From NCBI GenBank assembly GCA_963820415.1, contig CAWFZT010000006.1, positions 806,001 to 870,000 on the forward strand: a DNA stretch of 64,000 nucleotides, given 5' to 3'. Every line of letters begins with the position of its first letter. Position 1 is the first letter of the stretch. Below, piece by piece: positions 52,660-60,444 of the stretch. Position numbers and translations under genes: made by a program. This DNA is from CAWFZT01 sp963820415. GTDB taxonomy: Bacteria; Chloroflexota; Anaerolineae; Anaerolineales; Anaerolineaceae. The notes below the pieces were generated by a model. It saw nothing but the letters and a program-made list of their open reading frames with translations, was not told where the DNA came from and ran no database searches.

Positions 52660-53479
52660 CAAGCGCGTGCCCCCGCACAATGTTGAAGCAATCGTCCGCA
52701 GCAAGCGTGTGCGTGCGCACACTCCTGAAACAATCGTTCCAGATGCCCTGAAACTTCCAGTCCAATTAGTGAAGCATAATCGTCCGGTTACCTGGCTGGC
52801 GGGTATTACGGTCGTTCTGGTTGTGTTCCTTTTAGTGCTTCCAATTGATATTCGCACAGCTTTTTGGCATAGCTTGCAGTCCCAGGCCATCCTGGTAAGC
52901 ATGCTGCTGGTTTTTAGCCTGGTGGCGATTTCGTTTGTGTGGTCTGCCGGCCAGCGATTGGATACCTGGGTTTTCCTGTCTTTCAATGTGCGCTGGTCAC
53001 GGCCCCTCTGGCTGGACCGGATCATGTTGGGTTTCACACAGATCGGTAACGGCTTTGCTACCCTGACGTTTGCCTTGATTTTGTTTTTGGCCAGGCAACG
53101 CTTCCTGGCCTACGAGCTTATTCTGGGGACTTTGACATTATGGCTGGTGGTTGTGCTGGTAAAAGTTATTGCGCGCCGTTCGCGTCCTTTTATCCGTTTG
53201 ACTCAGACACGCATCGTCGGGTACAGGGCGCGCGGGCGCTCTTTCCCGAGCGGGCATACCAGCCAAACTTTTTTTATCGCAACCTTGATGGTCCAACATT
53301 TTCACGCCAGCCTTTGGGTAGCCATCTTGCTGTACGCCGTTGCCTTGTTGGTTGGTATCACGCGCATGTATGTCGGGGCTCATTATCCTCGCGATGTACT
53401 GGCGGGGGCCATCCTGGGCAGCGCCTGGGGGCTGCTGGGGGTGATTGTCGACGGCTATGTGCTGAGCGGGATCAGGTAA
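52652..53479 (+). CDS. PAP2 family membrane phosphatase
   Basis: A 275-residue membrane protein with about six hydrophobic segments and a 45-residue N-terminal cytoplasmic tail. The three-part acid phosphatase motif is present: KVIARRSRPF, RSFPSGHTSQ and RMYVGAHYPRDVLAG. It removes phosphate from a lipid phosphate such as phosphatidate or undecaprenyl diphosphate. It starts at a TTG (52652) with GGAAG upstream, overlapping the lipid kinase stop. Confidence 0.9.
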   Translation: MPSKRVPPHNVEAIVRSKRVRAHTPETIVPDALKLPVQLVKHNRPVTWLAGITVVLVVFLLVLPIDIRTAFWHSLQSQAILVSMLLVFSLVAISFVWSAGQRLDTWVFLSFNVRWSRPLWLDRIMLGFTQIGNGFATLTFALILFLARQRFLAYELILGTLTLWLVVVLVKVIARRSRPFIRLTQTRIVGYRARGRSFPSGHTSQTFFIATLMVQHFHASLWVAILLYAVALLVGITRMYVGAHYPRDVLAGAILGSAWGLLGVIVDGYVLSGIR

Positions 53480-53481
53480 AA

Positions 53482-53515
53482 GTGGAAGAACCTAGATCCA
53501 GAACAACAATTCCCA
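53482..53515. repeat. Fragment of the 94-bp hairpin element
   Basis: GTGGAAGAAC (53482) and AATTCCCA (53508) match parts of the two outer arms of the element at 57766-57859, with the central hairpin lost. It lies 25 bases before Dps leader copy 2. Confidence 0.4.
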
Positions 53516-53540
53516 TTGAGCCACTAATTTTACAGATATT

Positions 53541-53624
53541 TTTTAGGTTGTATTAGGGACGTAGATAGCTCCTTTCGATTAAGATGGTATTGTAGGAAAA
53601 AACCATCGAATGAAAGGAAGCGAT
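53541..53624 (+). promoter_or_regulatory. Dps-type leader, copy 2
   Basis: It shares GGTTGTATTAGGGACG, GATAGCTCCTTTCGATTAA, a GATGGT/ACCATC inverted repeat and the GAAAGGAAG ribosome-binding site with copy 1. It serves a full-length Dps gene. Confidence 0.7.
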
Positions 53625-54161
53625 ATGGAACACAATCGTAGCGACGGCCACAACCTTAAACTGCTGGTGGCTATCCAGCCGAACATCGGGCTGGATAGCG
53701 ATGTCCGCCATTCGGTTGTGGAAATCCTCAACCATACGCTGGCCGATGAGGCGGTGCTAACCCTAAAAACCCGCAGCGCCGATTGGAACGAGAGTGGAAC
53801 AGGTTTCTTCGAGCTGCATATCCTTTTCAATTCACAATACGAACAACTGAACGATATCTCGGATGAGATCTCAGAGCGGGCGCGGATACTAGGCGGGGTG
53901 GCCATTGGCAGCCTTCAGGAATTTATCAAGTACACCCGCATGCAGGAACAGCCCGGGGTTGTTCCGGACATCCTGCGCCTTTTAGCCGACCATGAAGCCG
54001 TCATCCGTTTTTTGCGCGAGGACACCAGAAAGTGCACCGAGGAGTACGAGGACGAAGGTACATTCGAATTGCTGGTAAGCGTTATGCGTCTGCACGAAAA
54101 AATGGCCTGGATGCTGCGTTCCTATATCGAGAACGAACCAGTTCACAGCAAAAGCCATTAA
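53625..54161 (+). CDS. dps: Dps-family ferritin-like protein, paralogue A
   Basis: A 178-residue Dps/miniferritin expected to form a 12-subunit shell that stores iron or shields DNA. The family core is clear: KTRSADWNESGTGFFELHILFNSQYEQLNDISDEISERARILGG. At the ferroxidase positions (E. coli numbering) it has Asp for His51, keeps His63, has Asn for Asp67, and keeps Asp78 and Glu82. A charged N-terminal tail (MEHNRSDGHN) precedes the bundle. The ATG at 53625 has GAAAGGAAG; the five-codon extension is rejected. Iron oxidation may be weak; see paralogue B at 62404, with other losses. Confidence 0.92.
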   Translation: MEHNRSDGHNLKLLVAIQPNIGLDSDVRHSVVEILNHTLADEAVLTLKTRSADWNESGTGFFELHILFNSQYEQLNDISDEISERARILGGVAIGSLQEFIKYTRMQEQPGVVPDILRLLADHEAVIRFLREDTRKCTEEYEDEGTFELLVSVMRLHEKMAWMLRSYIENEPVHSKSH

Positions 54162-54231
54162 AGGATCTAAGGAGGAATAACATCATCCTCCAAAATTTTG
54201 TAACTTTTTCAATGAGATAAGGAGATAAACG

Positions 54232-54423
54232 ATGAATAATGATATTTTTCAAGGCAAGTGGAAGCAAATGCGCGGTCAGGCAAAAGTTTGGTGGGGCAAA
54301 CTTACTGATGACGACCTGGAAAAAGTCGGCGGTAAGTATGATAAATTAATCGGCATGCTCCAGGAGAAGTATGGTTACACAAGGCAGCAAGCCGAAGATG
54401 AATACAAAAAGAGGACCGAATGA
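54232..54423 (+). CDS. csbD: CsbD family stress protein
   Basis: A 63-residue hydrophilic protein with the CsbD pattern: GKWKQMRGQAKVWWGKLTDDDLEKVGGKYDKLIGMLQEKYGY. In Bacillus the family belongs to the sigma-B general stress regulon; its molecular role is unknown. It follows Dps A by 70 bases, and its stop overlaps the next start (ATGA). Confidence 0.93.
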   Translation: MNNDIFQGKWKQMRGQAKVWWGKLTDDDLEKVGGKYDKLIGMLQEKYGYTRQQAEDEYKKRTE

Positions 54424-54938
54424 CAGATTATAGAGATGTAAGAACCACACAACATGAAGAGGGACGCGAGCAGCGTTACGCCACCTTTAAAGCCACACAA
54501 ATGATCTGGCTTCTGTTGAGCCTTCTTGAAGCCGTGATTGCACTGCGAGTTGTATTTAAGTTGATCGGGGTCAATGCGGCTAACCCATTCGCAACCCTCC
54601 TTTACAACGTGACCAACCTTTTCGTGGCTCCTTTTGCAAGTTTGACGGGAGCGCCGTCAGCCGGCGGCATGGTGTTGGAAATTTCTTCCATCATTGCCAT
54701 GATCGTTTACCTGTTGATCGCCTGGGCGCTTGAACGGATTGTTTATGTGCTCTTCTACCGCCCGCGCGGGCCCGTGAGTGTCAGACAGACGACTGTTTCC
54801 GACCACACCCCTTTGCAAGCACCTTTGGGTGTTAGCCAAACGACGACGACTGATCGCACAACGACTCAAACACCCACAGGCGCCGGTCAAACGACCGTCA
54901 CCGAACGTACGAATACTCAAACACCGGGTTCCCTTTGA
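54420..54938 (+). CDS. YggT-like membrane protein with repetitive Thr/Gln tail, copy 1
   Basis: A 172-residue protein with a cytoplasmic head, about three hydrophobic segments (QMIWLLLSLLEAVIALRVVFKLIG, NPFATLLYNVTNLFVAPFASL, ISSIIAMIVYLLIAWALERIVYVLF) and a tail of three related units (QTTVSDHTPLQAP, QTTTTDRTTTQTP, QTTVTERTNTQTP). The membrane part resembles the YGGT family, linked to osmotic stress and cell division. The tail repeats are a local feature. It is coupled to csbD by a four-base overlap. Confidence 0.82.
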   Translation: MTDYRDVRTTQHEEGREQRYATFKATQMIWLLLSLLEAVIALRVVFKLIGVNAANPFATLLYNVTNLFVAPFASLTGAPSAGGMVLEISSIIAMIVYLLIAWALERIVYVLFYRPRGPVSVRQTTVSDHTPLQAPLGVSQTTTTDRTTTQTPTGAGQTTVTERTNTQTPGSL

Positions 54939-55024
54939 TCGTGGCACAGGTATTCACTACTTATTCCGGATAATTCAACCGCTGAAAACCCAGGGTTGCG
55001 AAACATTCTGAAAGGAGAAAATAT

Positions 55025-55162
55025 ATGGAACTGCTAAAGTTCATTCTGTGGCTCACCGCTGGGGCTATTATTGGCTGGTTTGCCAGCCGGATAGTTACGA
55101 AAGAACGCGGGTGGACCCACAAACCAATGCCTGTCGAGGATCCCAGCTCTGAGAAGAGCTAA
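55025..55162 (+). CDS. One-pass membrane miniprotein (45 residues)
   Basis: MELLKFILWLTAGAIIGWFASRIV followed by a charged tail ending EDPSSEKS. The ATG follows a strong GAAAGGAGAAAATAT site. The hydrophobic part resembles the first segment of the GlsB proteins, so it may be a relative or a relic. It is too short for routine gene finding. Confidence 0.65.
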   Translation: MELLKFILWLTAGAIIGWFASRIVTKERGWTHKPMPVEDPSSEKS

Positions 55163-55187
55163 GCCCTGCTGATCCATGGAACGTAAG

Positions 55188-55202
55188 GCGCAATCTCTGC
55201 GC
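55188..55202 (+). promoter_or_regulatory. Conserved hairpin in GlsB leader type B, copy 2
   Basis: GCGCA-ATCTC-TGCGC, the same stem as 51153-51167 with a different loop, 48 bases before GlsB copy 3. Confidence 0.45.
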
Positions 55203-55250
55203 ATGACTTGAACGACCTAATATAACAGGCAAAACAATTGGAGGATTATT

Positions 55251-55511
55251 ATGGGATACCTTGTCTGGATCGTAGTTGGTTTGATTGCCGGATTTTTAAC
55301 GGGACAGGTCATGCGGGGTGGTGGCTACGGTGTAATTGGTGACATCATCGTCGGCGTGATTGGCGGTTTGTTGGGAGGCTGGATTGGCACCACACTCTTG
55401 CATATCAATGTTGGTGTTTCTGGGATAAATCTGGAGTCAATCCTGGTAGCTTTCGCCGGAGCGGTGCTGCTGATCCTTGTTATACGCTTGATCACCGGTA
55501 GAAGAAGGTAG
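55251..55511 (+). CDS. GlsB/YeaQ/YmgE family stress protein, copy 3
   Basis: An 86-residue paralogue of the copies at 50240 and 51215. The core GQVMRGGGYGVIGDIIVGVIGGLLGGWIGTTLLHI is conserved, with more substitutions than between copies 1 and 2. Three hydrophobic segments are seen. GGAGGATTATT precedes the ATG. Confidence 0.92.
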   Translation: MGYLVWIVVGLIAGFLTGQVMRGGGYGVIGDIIVGVIGGLLGGWIGTTLLHINVGVSGINLESILVAFAGAVLLILVIRLITGRRR

Positions 55512-55662
55512 AGGGGCAACAGACGATAAGAGAAGTTTTATCGGGTGAAATCACCAAAGAATCTGTGAGGCAGGATTGGTATGAGATGATCAACCCTGTC
55601 TCACGGATGCAAATTATAGTAAGCATTTTCCCCCATTATTTGGGGGTACGAAAGAAGGTCTT

Positions 55663-56172
55663 ATGGCCGAGAATCAAGAGATCAATGAGGACGCAGTGGA
55701 CCGTCGCGAAGAAACATTGATCACACGACATCCCGGCTACGTTGCGACTGAGCAAGTTGTGCGTGATGTCGCTGCGGAACGCCGAATGGGATTGTTCCAG
55801 CTCAACCGGATCCTATGGAGCATGCTAGTTTTTTTGGAGATTTTGCTAGCAGGCCGCTTTCTATTGAGATTGATTGCTGCCAATCCGGACAGTGGATTTG
55901 CCATGCTCATGTACGGGATCACGGGAGTATTCGTTGGTCCATTCAACGGATTGATCTCGACGCCCACGTACGGTGGGTTATCCCTCGAAGTTACTACTCT
56001 TATTGCCATGCTCGTTTATGCGCTGATCTTTTGGGGAATCGCGTATGTAATCCGCACGGTTGTGGCCCGTCCAAGCGCAAGCTCATTCACTCGCACGACA
56101 CGTGAGCTAACGCCAGGCGGTGAAGGAAACGTACGCACGACTCACACTACCATTTCCAACGGCAAAATGTGA
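55663..56172 (+). CDS. YggT-like membrane protein, copy 2
   Basis: A 169-residue protein with a 45-residue charged head, about three hydrophobic segments (ILWSMLVFLEILLAGRFLLRLIAA, MYGITGVFVGPFNGLIS, TTLIAMLVYALIFWGIAYVIRTVVA) and a short Thr/Arg tail. The layout equals the YggT-like protein at 54420, and the repeated order GlsB-YggT supports a local duplication. GAAGG lies before the ATG. Confidence 0.8.
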   Translation: MAENQEINEDAVDRREETLITRHPGYVATEQVVRDVAAERRMGLFQLNRILWSMLVFLEILLAGRFLLRLIAANPDSGFAMLMYGITGVFVGPFNGLISTPTYGGLSLEVTTLIAMLVYALIFWGIAYVIRTVVARPSASSFTRTTRELTPGGEGNVRTTHTTISNGKM

Positions 56173-56187
56173 CTTGTTATTAGCAGT

Positions 56188-56267
56188 GATTGCTAACCTG
56201 CGAAGAGTTTATATCCATCCGCATGACAACAATAGGTAAACTTGATCGAAAAGTAACGGAGATTAGA
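56188..56267 (+). repeat. GlsB leader type A, copy 2
   Basis: Closely matches 50160-50239 (TGATCGAAAAG-AACGGAGATTAGA region) and leads into a truncated GlsB. Confidence 0.65.
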
Positions 56268-56351
56268 ATGGGAATACTCGCCTGGATCGTGGTTGGTTTG
56301 GTCATTGGCTGGTATACCGGAATGGTAATGCGAAGGGGCAGTAAGGGTTAA
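56268..56351 (+). pseudogene. Truncated GlsB (27 residues)
   Basis: The frame encodes MGILAWIVVGLVIGWYTGMVMR, the first membrane segment of GlsB copy 1, then RGSKG and a stop. The rest of the gene is missing. The leader and ribosome-binding site are intact, so the peptide could still be made. Confidence 0.75.
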
Positions 56352-56432
56352 GACGAAAAAGAGCCGGTCGGGTATTATCTAAGGAGAGAGCTTGTTACTT
56401 TATAACTGGAGCGCAGTTTAAAAGGCTATTTG

Positions 56433-57413
56433 ATGAACTCAACCAGGCAGCGCATTGCAGCGTTGTTGGCATTAACCTTCATGGCTCAGATGCTACTGGG
56501 GTGTGGTGCCAATATATCAGCAATCAATCCTGAATATTCACCCACACCAGGCTATGCTACACCCGCGCCAGGCATTATCGGATCGCCCAATCCTGCTTAC
56601 GCTGATGCCCAGGCCACAATGGACGCTGGCCAGAGCCAGTTGTTAGATCTATCTCGTAAAGCTACTGAGGCCAGCCTGAACATATCTCAGGCTGCCAATG
56701 CCGCAGGGCAGGCCACACAGGAATATAACCAACGCCAGCAGGTGGAATTGGATTACCAGGCAACCGTAATCAGCCTGAACATCGCTCAGGCCGCTGCCAC
56801 GCAGAAGTTTATAAGGCAACAAACGAAAATGGCCGGGGAGGCTACTGCCGTTGCTCTGAGCAGTGCTGCTGCGGCCACCCATTCTGCCTATCTGGTGCAT
56901 GTAACCCAGACTGCACAAGCCCAGGCGATTCTGGATGCCCAGGCCTCGCAAACTGCTCAGGCCGTGGCTGCTTCGACGGCCTACCCGATGACGGCCACTC
57001 CTTTCGCCTTGACCCAGGCTGTTCTTCTAATGCAAGAATATGACCGGGAACAAAAGTCTTTCGTGGACCGAGTAGTCTCCCCTTTGCTACCTATCGTTGC
57101 AACAACCTTTGCTCTTCTGCTGCTTATCCTAATAATCGTTTTGGCACGGCGCCGGTTTATGCCGGTATCGTGGCCTCCCCGCCTGCGGATTACGCGTGTA
57201 AATGTTAACCCCTTGAACATGATCGATGGAGTGATTAAGGACCACGATCTCCCTCTTCACCGGATAATTCCGGCTGAACTAACGCCGGCCAACCCATCTG
57301 GATTGCCAGGTGAAAATACGGTACATGTAGAAATTGTTAATGCCACTGAACCACCCTTCGCTCATTGGATTGCCGAGGTGGAGCATCAATTGGCCACTAA
57401 AGGAGGGCTATAG
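56433..57413 (+). CDS. Lipoprotein-like membrane protein with Ala/Gln coiled-coil region
   Basis: A 326-residue protein. The N-terminus is a lipoprotein-type signal (ALLALTFMAQMLLGCGAN). A Thr/Pro linker is followed by a long Ala/Gln-rich helical region (about 50-200) with repeats such as LNISQAANAAGQAT and LNIAQAAATQKF. A membrane segment (LLPIVATTFALLLLILIIVLARRR) comes next, then a basic C-terminal domain (about 245-326). The two anchors suggest a rod outside the membrane and a domain inside. The family is not recognised. The ATG at 56433 has AAAGG. The next gene follows 2 bases later. Confidence 0.72.
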   Translation: MNSTRQRIAALLALTFMAQMLLGCGANISAINPEYSPTPGYATPAPGIIGSPNPAYADAQATMDAGQSQLLDLSRKATEASLNISQAANAAGQATQEYNQRQQVELDYQATVISLNIAQAAATQKFIRQQTKMAGEATAVALSSAAAATHSAYLVHVTQTAQAQAILDAQASQTAQAVAASTAYPMTATPFALTQAVLLMQEYDREQKSFVDRVVSPLLPIVATTFALLLLILIIVLARRRFMPVSWPPRLRITRVNVNPLNMIDGVIKDHDLPLHRIIPAELTPANPSGLPGENTVHVEIVNATEPPFAHWIAEVEHQLATKGGL

Positions 57414-57415
57414 CT

Positions 57416-57749
57416 TTGAGCGCCAATCATTACCTCCCAGCCGCCCAAAACGTAGCTCAAGCGATCCCTGGCATCCTGGCTGAACAGGGTCTGGATCCAC
57501 TCATCAGCCGTTTTGTTTTAACCGAAACCGAGGGGCGGTGACGCCTGGTTGTTTGTGGTCATGGATGACAGCATTTCCGAATTCCTCGAATCCTACGCTG
57601 CGACCAGTGTGTTATCCCATCTTTCCACAGCATTACACGGGCATCCTGTCATTTTCAGTAACTCTTATGGCCTGCGCTATGCCGTCCTTCTCAGCTCATT
57701 ACCAAATTTACCAAAGATGATCCATGCTCACTCTTGGTTACACCGATGA
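57416..57749 (+). CDS. Unknown protein, frameshifted; partner of the preceding gene
   Basis: A TTG at 57416 after a strong AGGAGG site opens a frame reading LPAAQNVAQAIPGILAEQGLDPLISRFVLTETEG, which stops at 57540. The continuation GDAWLFVVMDDSISEFLESYAATSVLSHLSTALHG to HSWLHR (stop at 57749) is one frame over. Removing one base in 57531-57537 joins them into 110 residues. I do not recognise the family. Its position, 2 bases after the lipoprotein-like gene, suggests co-expression. Confidence 0.6.
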
Positions 57750-57765
57750 TAACAGATCCGATCCT

Positions 57766-57859
57766 TGGGATTTCCCGTGGAAGAACTCAAGTTTTGGGGT
57801 GTGAGTTGAGTACACACGCTCACACCCCAAAATTTGGTAATCCAGCACCGCAATTCCCA
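57766..57859. repeat. 94-bp imperfect inverted repeat with perfect 14-bp core hairpin
   Basis: The core stem TTTTGGGGTGTGAG / CTCACACCCCAAAA (57792-57805 with 57819-57832) is perfect with a 13-base loop. Outside it the arms extend imperfectly to TGGGATTT and AATTCCCA. Arms of about 40 bp on each side resemble a miniature inverted-repeat element. Partial matches to its outer arms lie at 49355 and 53482. It could also end the upstream transcript. Confidence 0.55.
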
Positions 57860-57916
57860 CTGAACCAACAGATCGACGATAGAGCCTGGAAAATGTACTG
57901 AAAGAGCAGGGAAAGC

Positions 57917-59191
57917 ATGGCATTCCATCCACCTTCGCAACTATACAACTGGACCTTCCGACGGGTTGTGTGGGCAACCCTCATTTCGGTTTTTGTCGTT
58001 CTTAGCTTCTGGCTTCTTTACCGGTTCTACCAGGTCTTTTTCATTTTGTTTATTGCTATGGTGATGGGCACCGTGATCAGGCCAGTCGTTACCTGGTTAA
58101 ACCACCGCGGACTCCACCGGTTTGCAGGAGTCGTGCTTGTCTACCTTCTGATACTCGCCTTCCTCGTTGGCTTTGTGCTTTTATTATTCCCATTAATTGC
58201 CAGGCAAGCTACAACGATTGCTGCCGCAGTACCAGGTTACTACCAAAGCCTGCGCGAGTGGATGGTTAATTCTCCCAATCAAATGATTGTGCGCTTAGGT
58301 CAGTTCCTCCCAATTACACTTTTAGTGCAAGCTCCGGTACAACAAACGGGAGAGCAGATGATGACTTCTGCGGGGCAAGCGTTGGGTTACGCGGCATCGG
58401 CAGTGAACGTCATCTTTATGGCCACAGCTATTCTGCTTTTAGCCTTTCACTGGACGCTCGATGGACCGCGAACCATTCAGTCATTTTTGCTGATGGTTCC
58501 AAGTGGCCAGCGCGAGAGCATTAGTGAACTGATTTCGGCCATGGAAACCAAGGTTGGTTCTTACATTGCCGGACAAGGTCTCCTTTGCCTGGTCATCGGC
58601 ATTATGGCGCTGGTCGCCTATGTGCTTATCGGCTTGCCCAATGCCCTGGTGCTGGCGCTAGTGGCGGGCGTGCTGGAGGCCGTACCGATGATTGGGCCGC
58701 TGCTTGGCGCCATTCCTGCGGGGCTGGTTGCCCTGTCCATAGCGCCTGCCAGGCTGGCGTGGGTCATCGTCGCCACGCTTGTCATTCATCAATCAGAAAA
58801 CTACTTGCTGGCGCCGCGCATCATGCGTAAGACAGTGGGGGTCAATCCATTCGTCTCCTTGCTGGCGTTTTTTGCCTTTGGCTCTTTGCTCGGCCTAGTC
58901 GGTATGCTGATGGCGATTCCCATGGCGGCCATAATTCAACTCTTACTCGATCGTTTCGTCTTTCATCCAGGAACGATGGAGTCGGAGGTCTCGACCGGGC
59001 GCGATTATGCCAGCCGGCTGCGCTATGAAGCGCAGGACCTGGCTCAAGATCTGCGCAGGCAGGCGCGGCTCAAGAAAAATGGCTCGGCTCGGTCGGTCAA
59101 ACAAACCGATCAAGTGATGGATGAGATTGAAACTATTACAACCGACCTTGATTCTCTGCTGGCTCAGATCAATACTTCAGGTGCGCCATGA
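57917..59191 (+). CDS. AI-2E family transporter-like protein, copy 1
   Basis: A 424-residue membrane protein of the AI-2E (PerM/TqsA) family with about eight hydrophobic segments. Typical motifs include FILFIAMVMGTVIRPVV near the N-terminus and LVAGVLEAVPMIGPLLGAIPAGLVAL in the second half. A charged C-terminal tail of about 70 residues follows. Members move varied small molecules or ions, and AI-2 itself is not implied. The stop overlaps the next start by four bases. Confidence 0.9.
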   Translation: MAFHPPSQLYNWTFRRVVWATLISVFVVLSFWLLYRFYQVFFILFIAMVMGTVIRPVVTWLNHRGLHRFAGVVLVYLLILAFLVGFVLLLFPLIARQATTIAAAVPGYYQSLREWMVNSPNQMIVRLGQFLPITLLVQAPVQQTGEQMMTSAGQALGYAASAVNVIFMATAILLLAFHWTLDGPRTIQSFLLMVPSGQRESISELISAMETKVGSYIAGQGLLCLVIGIMALVAYVLIGLPNALVLALVAGVLEAVPMIGPLLGAIPAGLVALSIAPARLAWVIVATLVIHQSENYLLAPRIMRKTVGVNPFVSLLAFFAFGSLLGLVGMLMAIPMAAIIQLLLDRFVFHPGTMESEVSTGRDYASRLRYEAQDLAQDLRRQARLKKNGSARSVKQTDQVMDEIETITTDLDSLLAQINTSGAP

Positions 59192-60444
59192 CGAAGCAAC
59201 TGATAACGGTTGGTATGGCGGTTATGACCACATTACTGGCGCTGGTGGTGTTATGGGAGTTCCGGATTGTCGTCGTTTACGTGCTGATCTCACTAACGCT
59301 TGCGGCAGCGCTGCGCCCATTGGTTCAACGCCTAGTCGGGCGAAGCTTCGTGGTGCGGGTGGCCTGGATTCTACTCTACCTGGTGGCCTTGGGCAGCTTC
59401 GGTTTCTTACTCTTCCTGGCCGGTGGATCCGCGATTTCTGAGATTAAGCATTTAGCCCAAATTGTATCGGTACAGGATGCGTGGAAGCTGCCGGTATGGC
59501 TGGAGGGCAGCTCGTTCCAACAGATGCTGCTAGCGCAACTGCCACCGCCGAGTAAGCTCTTCGAAGCAGTTACCGGCAGCCAAGGGGAGCTCGTGCTACC
59601 GGCTCTATTCGGTTTCACGCAGGGCATTGCCGGCGTCGTGAGCGGCGTACTCGTCGTTCTGTTTTTGAGCCTCTATTGGATCGTCAATCAAATTCATTTT
59701 GAACGACTCTGGCTCTCGCTGCTTCCATCTGGACAACGTAAACAAGCGCGTGGTATTTGGCGCACCATCGAGCCTGACCTTGGCGCTTACATACGCAGCC
59801 AGGTAATCCACAGTCTCGTGGCTGGGCTGTTATTAGGTTTGGGTTACTGGGCACTCGGATCACCTTACCCGGCGCTACTGGCGCTGGCTGGCGCTCTGGC
59901 ATGTTTGATCCCGGTGGTTGGGCCGACCCTGGCGGTTATTCCCCCCCTTTTAGTAGGGCTGCTGACGGGTGTGCAGCTTAGCCTGTTTACGGTTCTCTAT
60001 ACACTCGTCGTCTTGATTGCCCTGGGAGTATGGATCAAACCACGCCTTTTCAACCGCAGGTGGGATAATCCAATTCTGACCTTAGTTATCCTTATTGTCC
60101 TGGCAAATGCTTTTGGCCTGCTCGGCATCGTTCTGGCGCCACCCCTCTCTGCCGTATGCCAGATCCTATGGAGCCTCCTGGTCAGCCACCGCCTTGCTTC
60201 AGGGGCTGCAGCTCAGGTTTCAGACCTTAAAGAGCGGCAAGAACGGGTATGGGCCGTCATACGGGCAATGGATGAACCGCCTCTGCCCCTGGTGACGAGC
60301 AGCATGGAGCGACTTACTCGTCTGATGGTGAAAGCCGAACCCATTCTGCAAGCGGCTCTGCCGGCTGATCCTTCAGAGCTATTATTACCCATAGCGCCCC
60401 AACCCGAGCAGAAAGAGGACAATGGCCGCGCCCAAAATAGCTAG
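59188..60444 (+). CDS. AI-2E family transporter-like protein, copy 2
   Basis: A 418-residue AI-2E family protein, diverged from copy 1 but with the same layout (YVLISLTLAAALRPLVQRL, LAGALACLIPVVGPTLAVIPPLLVGL). It has a 90-residue cytoplasmic tail. Coupled translation with copy 1 suggests a two-subunit membrane assembly. It overlaps the YihY gene by 23 bases. Confidence 0.9.
   Translation: MTKQLITVGMAVMTTLLALVVLWEFRIVVVYVLISLTLAAALRPLVQRLVGRSFVVRVAWILLYLVALGSFGFLLFLAGGSAISEIKHLAQIVSVQDAWKLPVWLEGSSFQQMLLAQLPPPSKLFEAVTGSQGELVLPALFGFTQGIAGVVSGVLVVLFLSLYWIVNQIHFERLWLSLLPSGQRKQARGIWRTIEPDLGAYIRSQVIHSLVAGLLLGLGYWALGSPYPALLALAGALACLIPVVGPTLAVIPPLLVGLLTGVQLSLFTVLYTLVVLIALGVWIKPRLFNRRWDNPILTLVILIVLANAFGLLGIVLAPPLSAVCQILWSLLVSHRLASGAAAQVSDLKERQERVWAVIRAMDEPPLPLVTSSMERLTRLMVKAEPILQAALPADPSELLLPIAPQPEQKEDNGRAQNS

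Noticed and set aside
57792..57832. CRISPR-like repeat
   Set aside because: It is a single hairpin; no array of direct repeats with unique spacers exists here or elsewhere in the window.
57917..60444. Autoinducer-2 exporter operon for quorum sensing
   Set aside because: The AI-2E family name does not show AI-2 transport; no luxS or lsr genes are present in the window.
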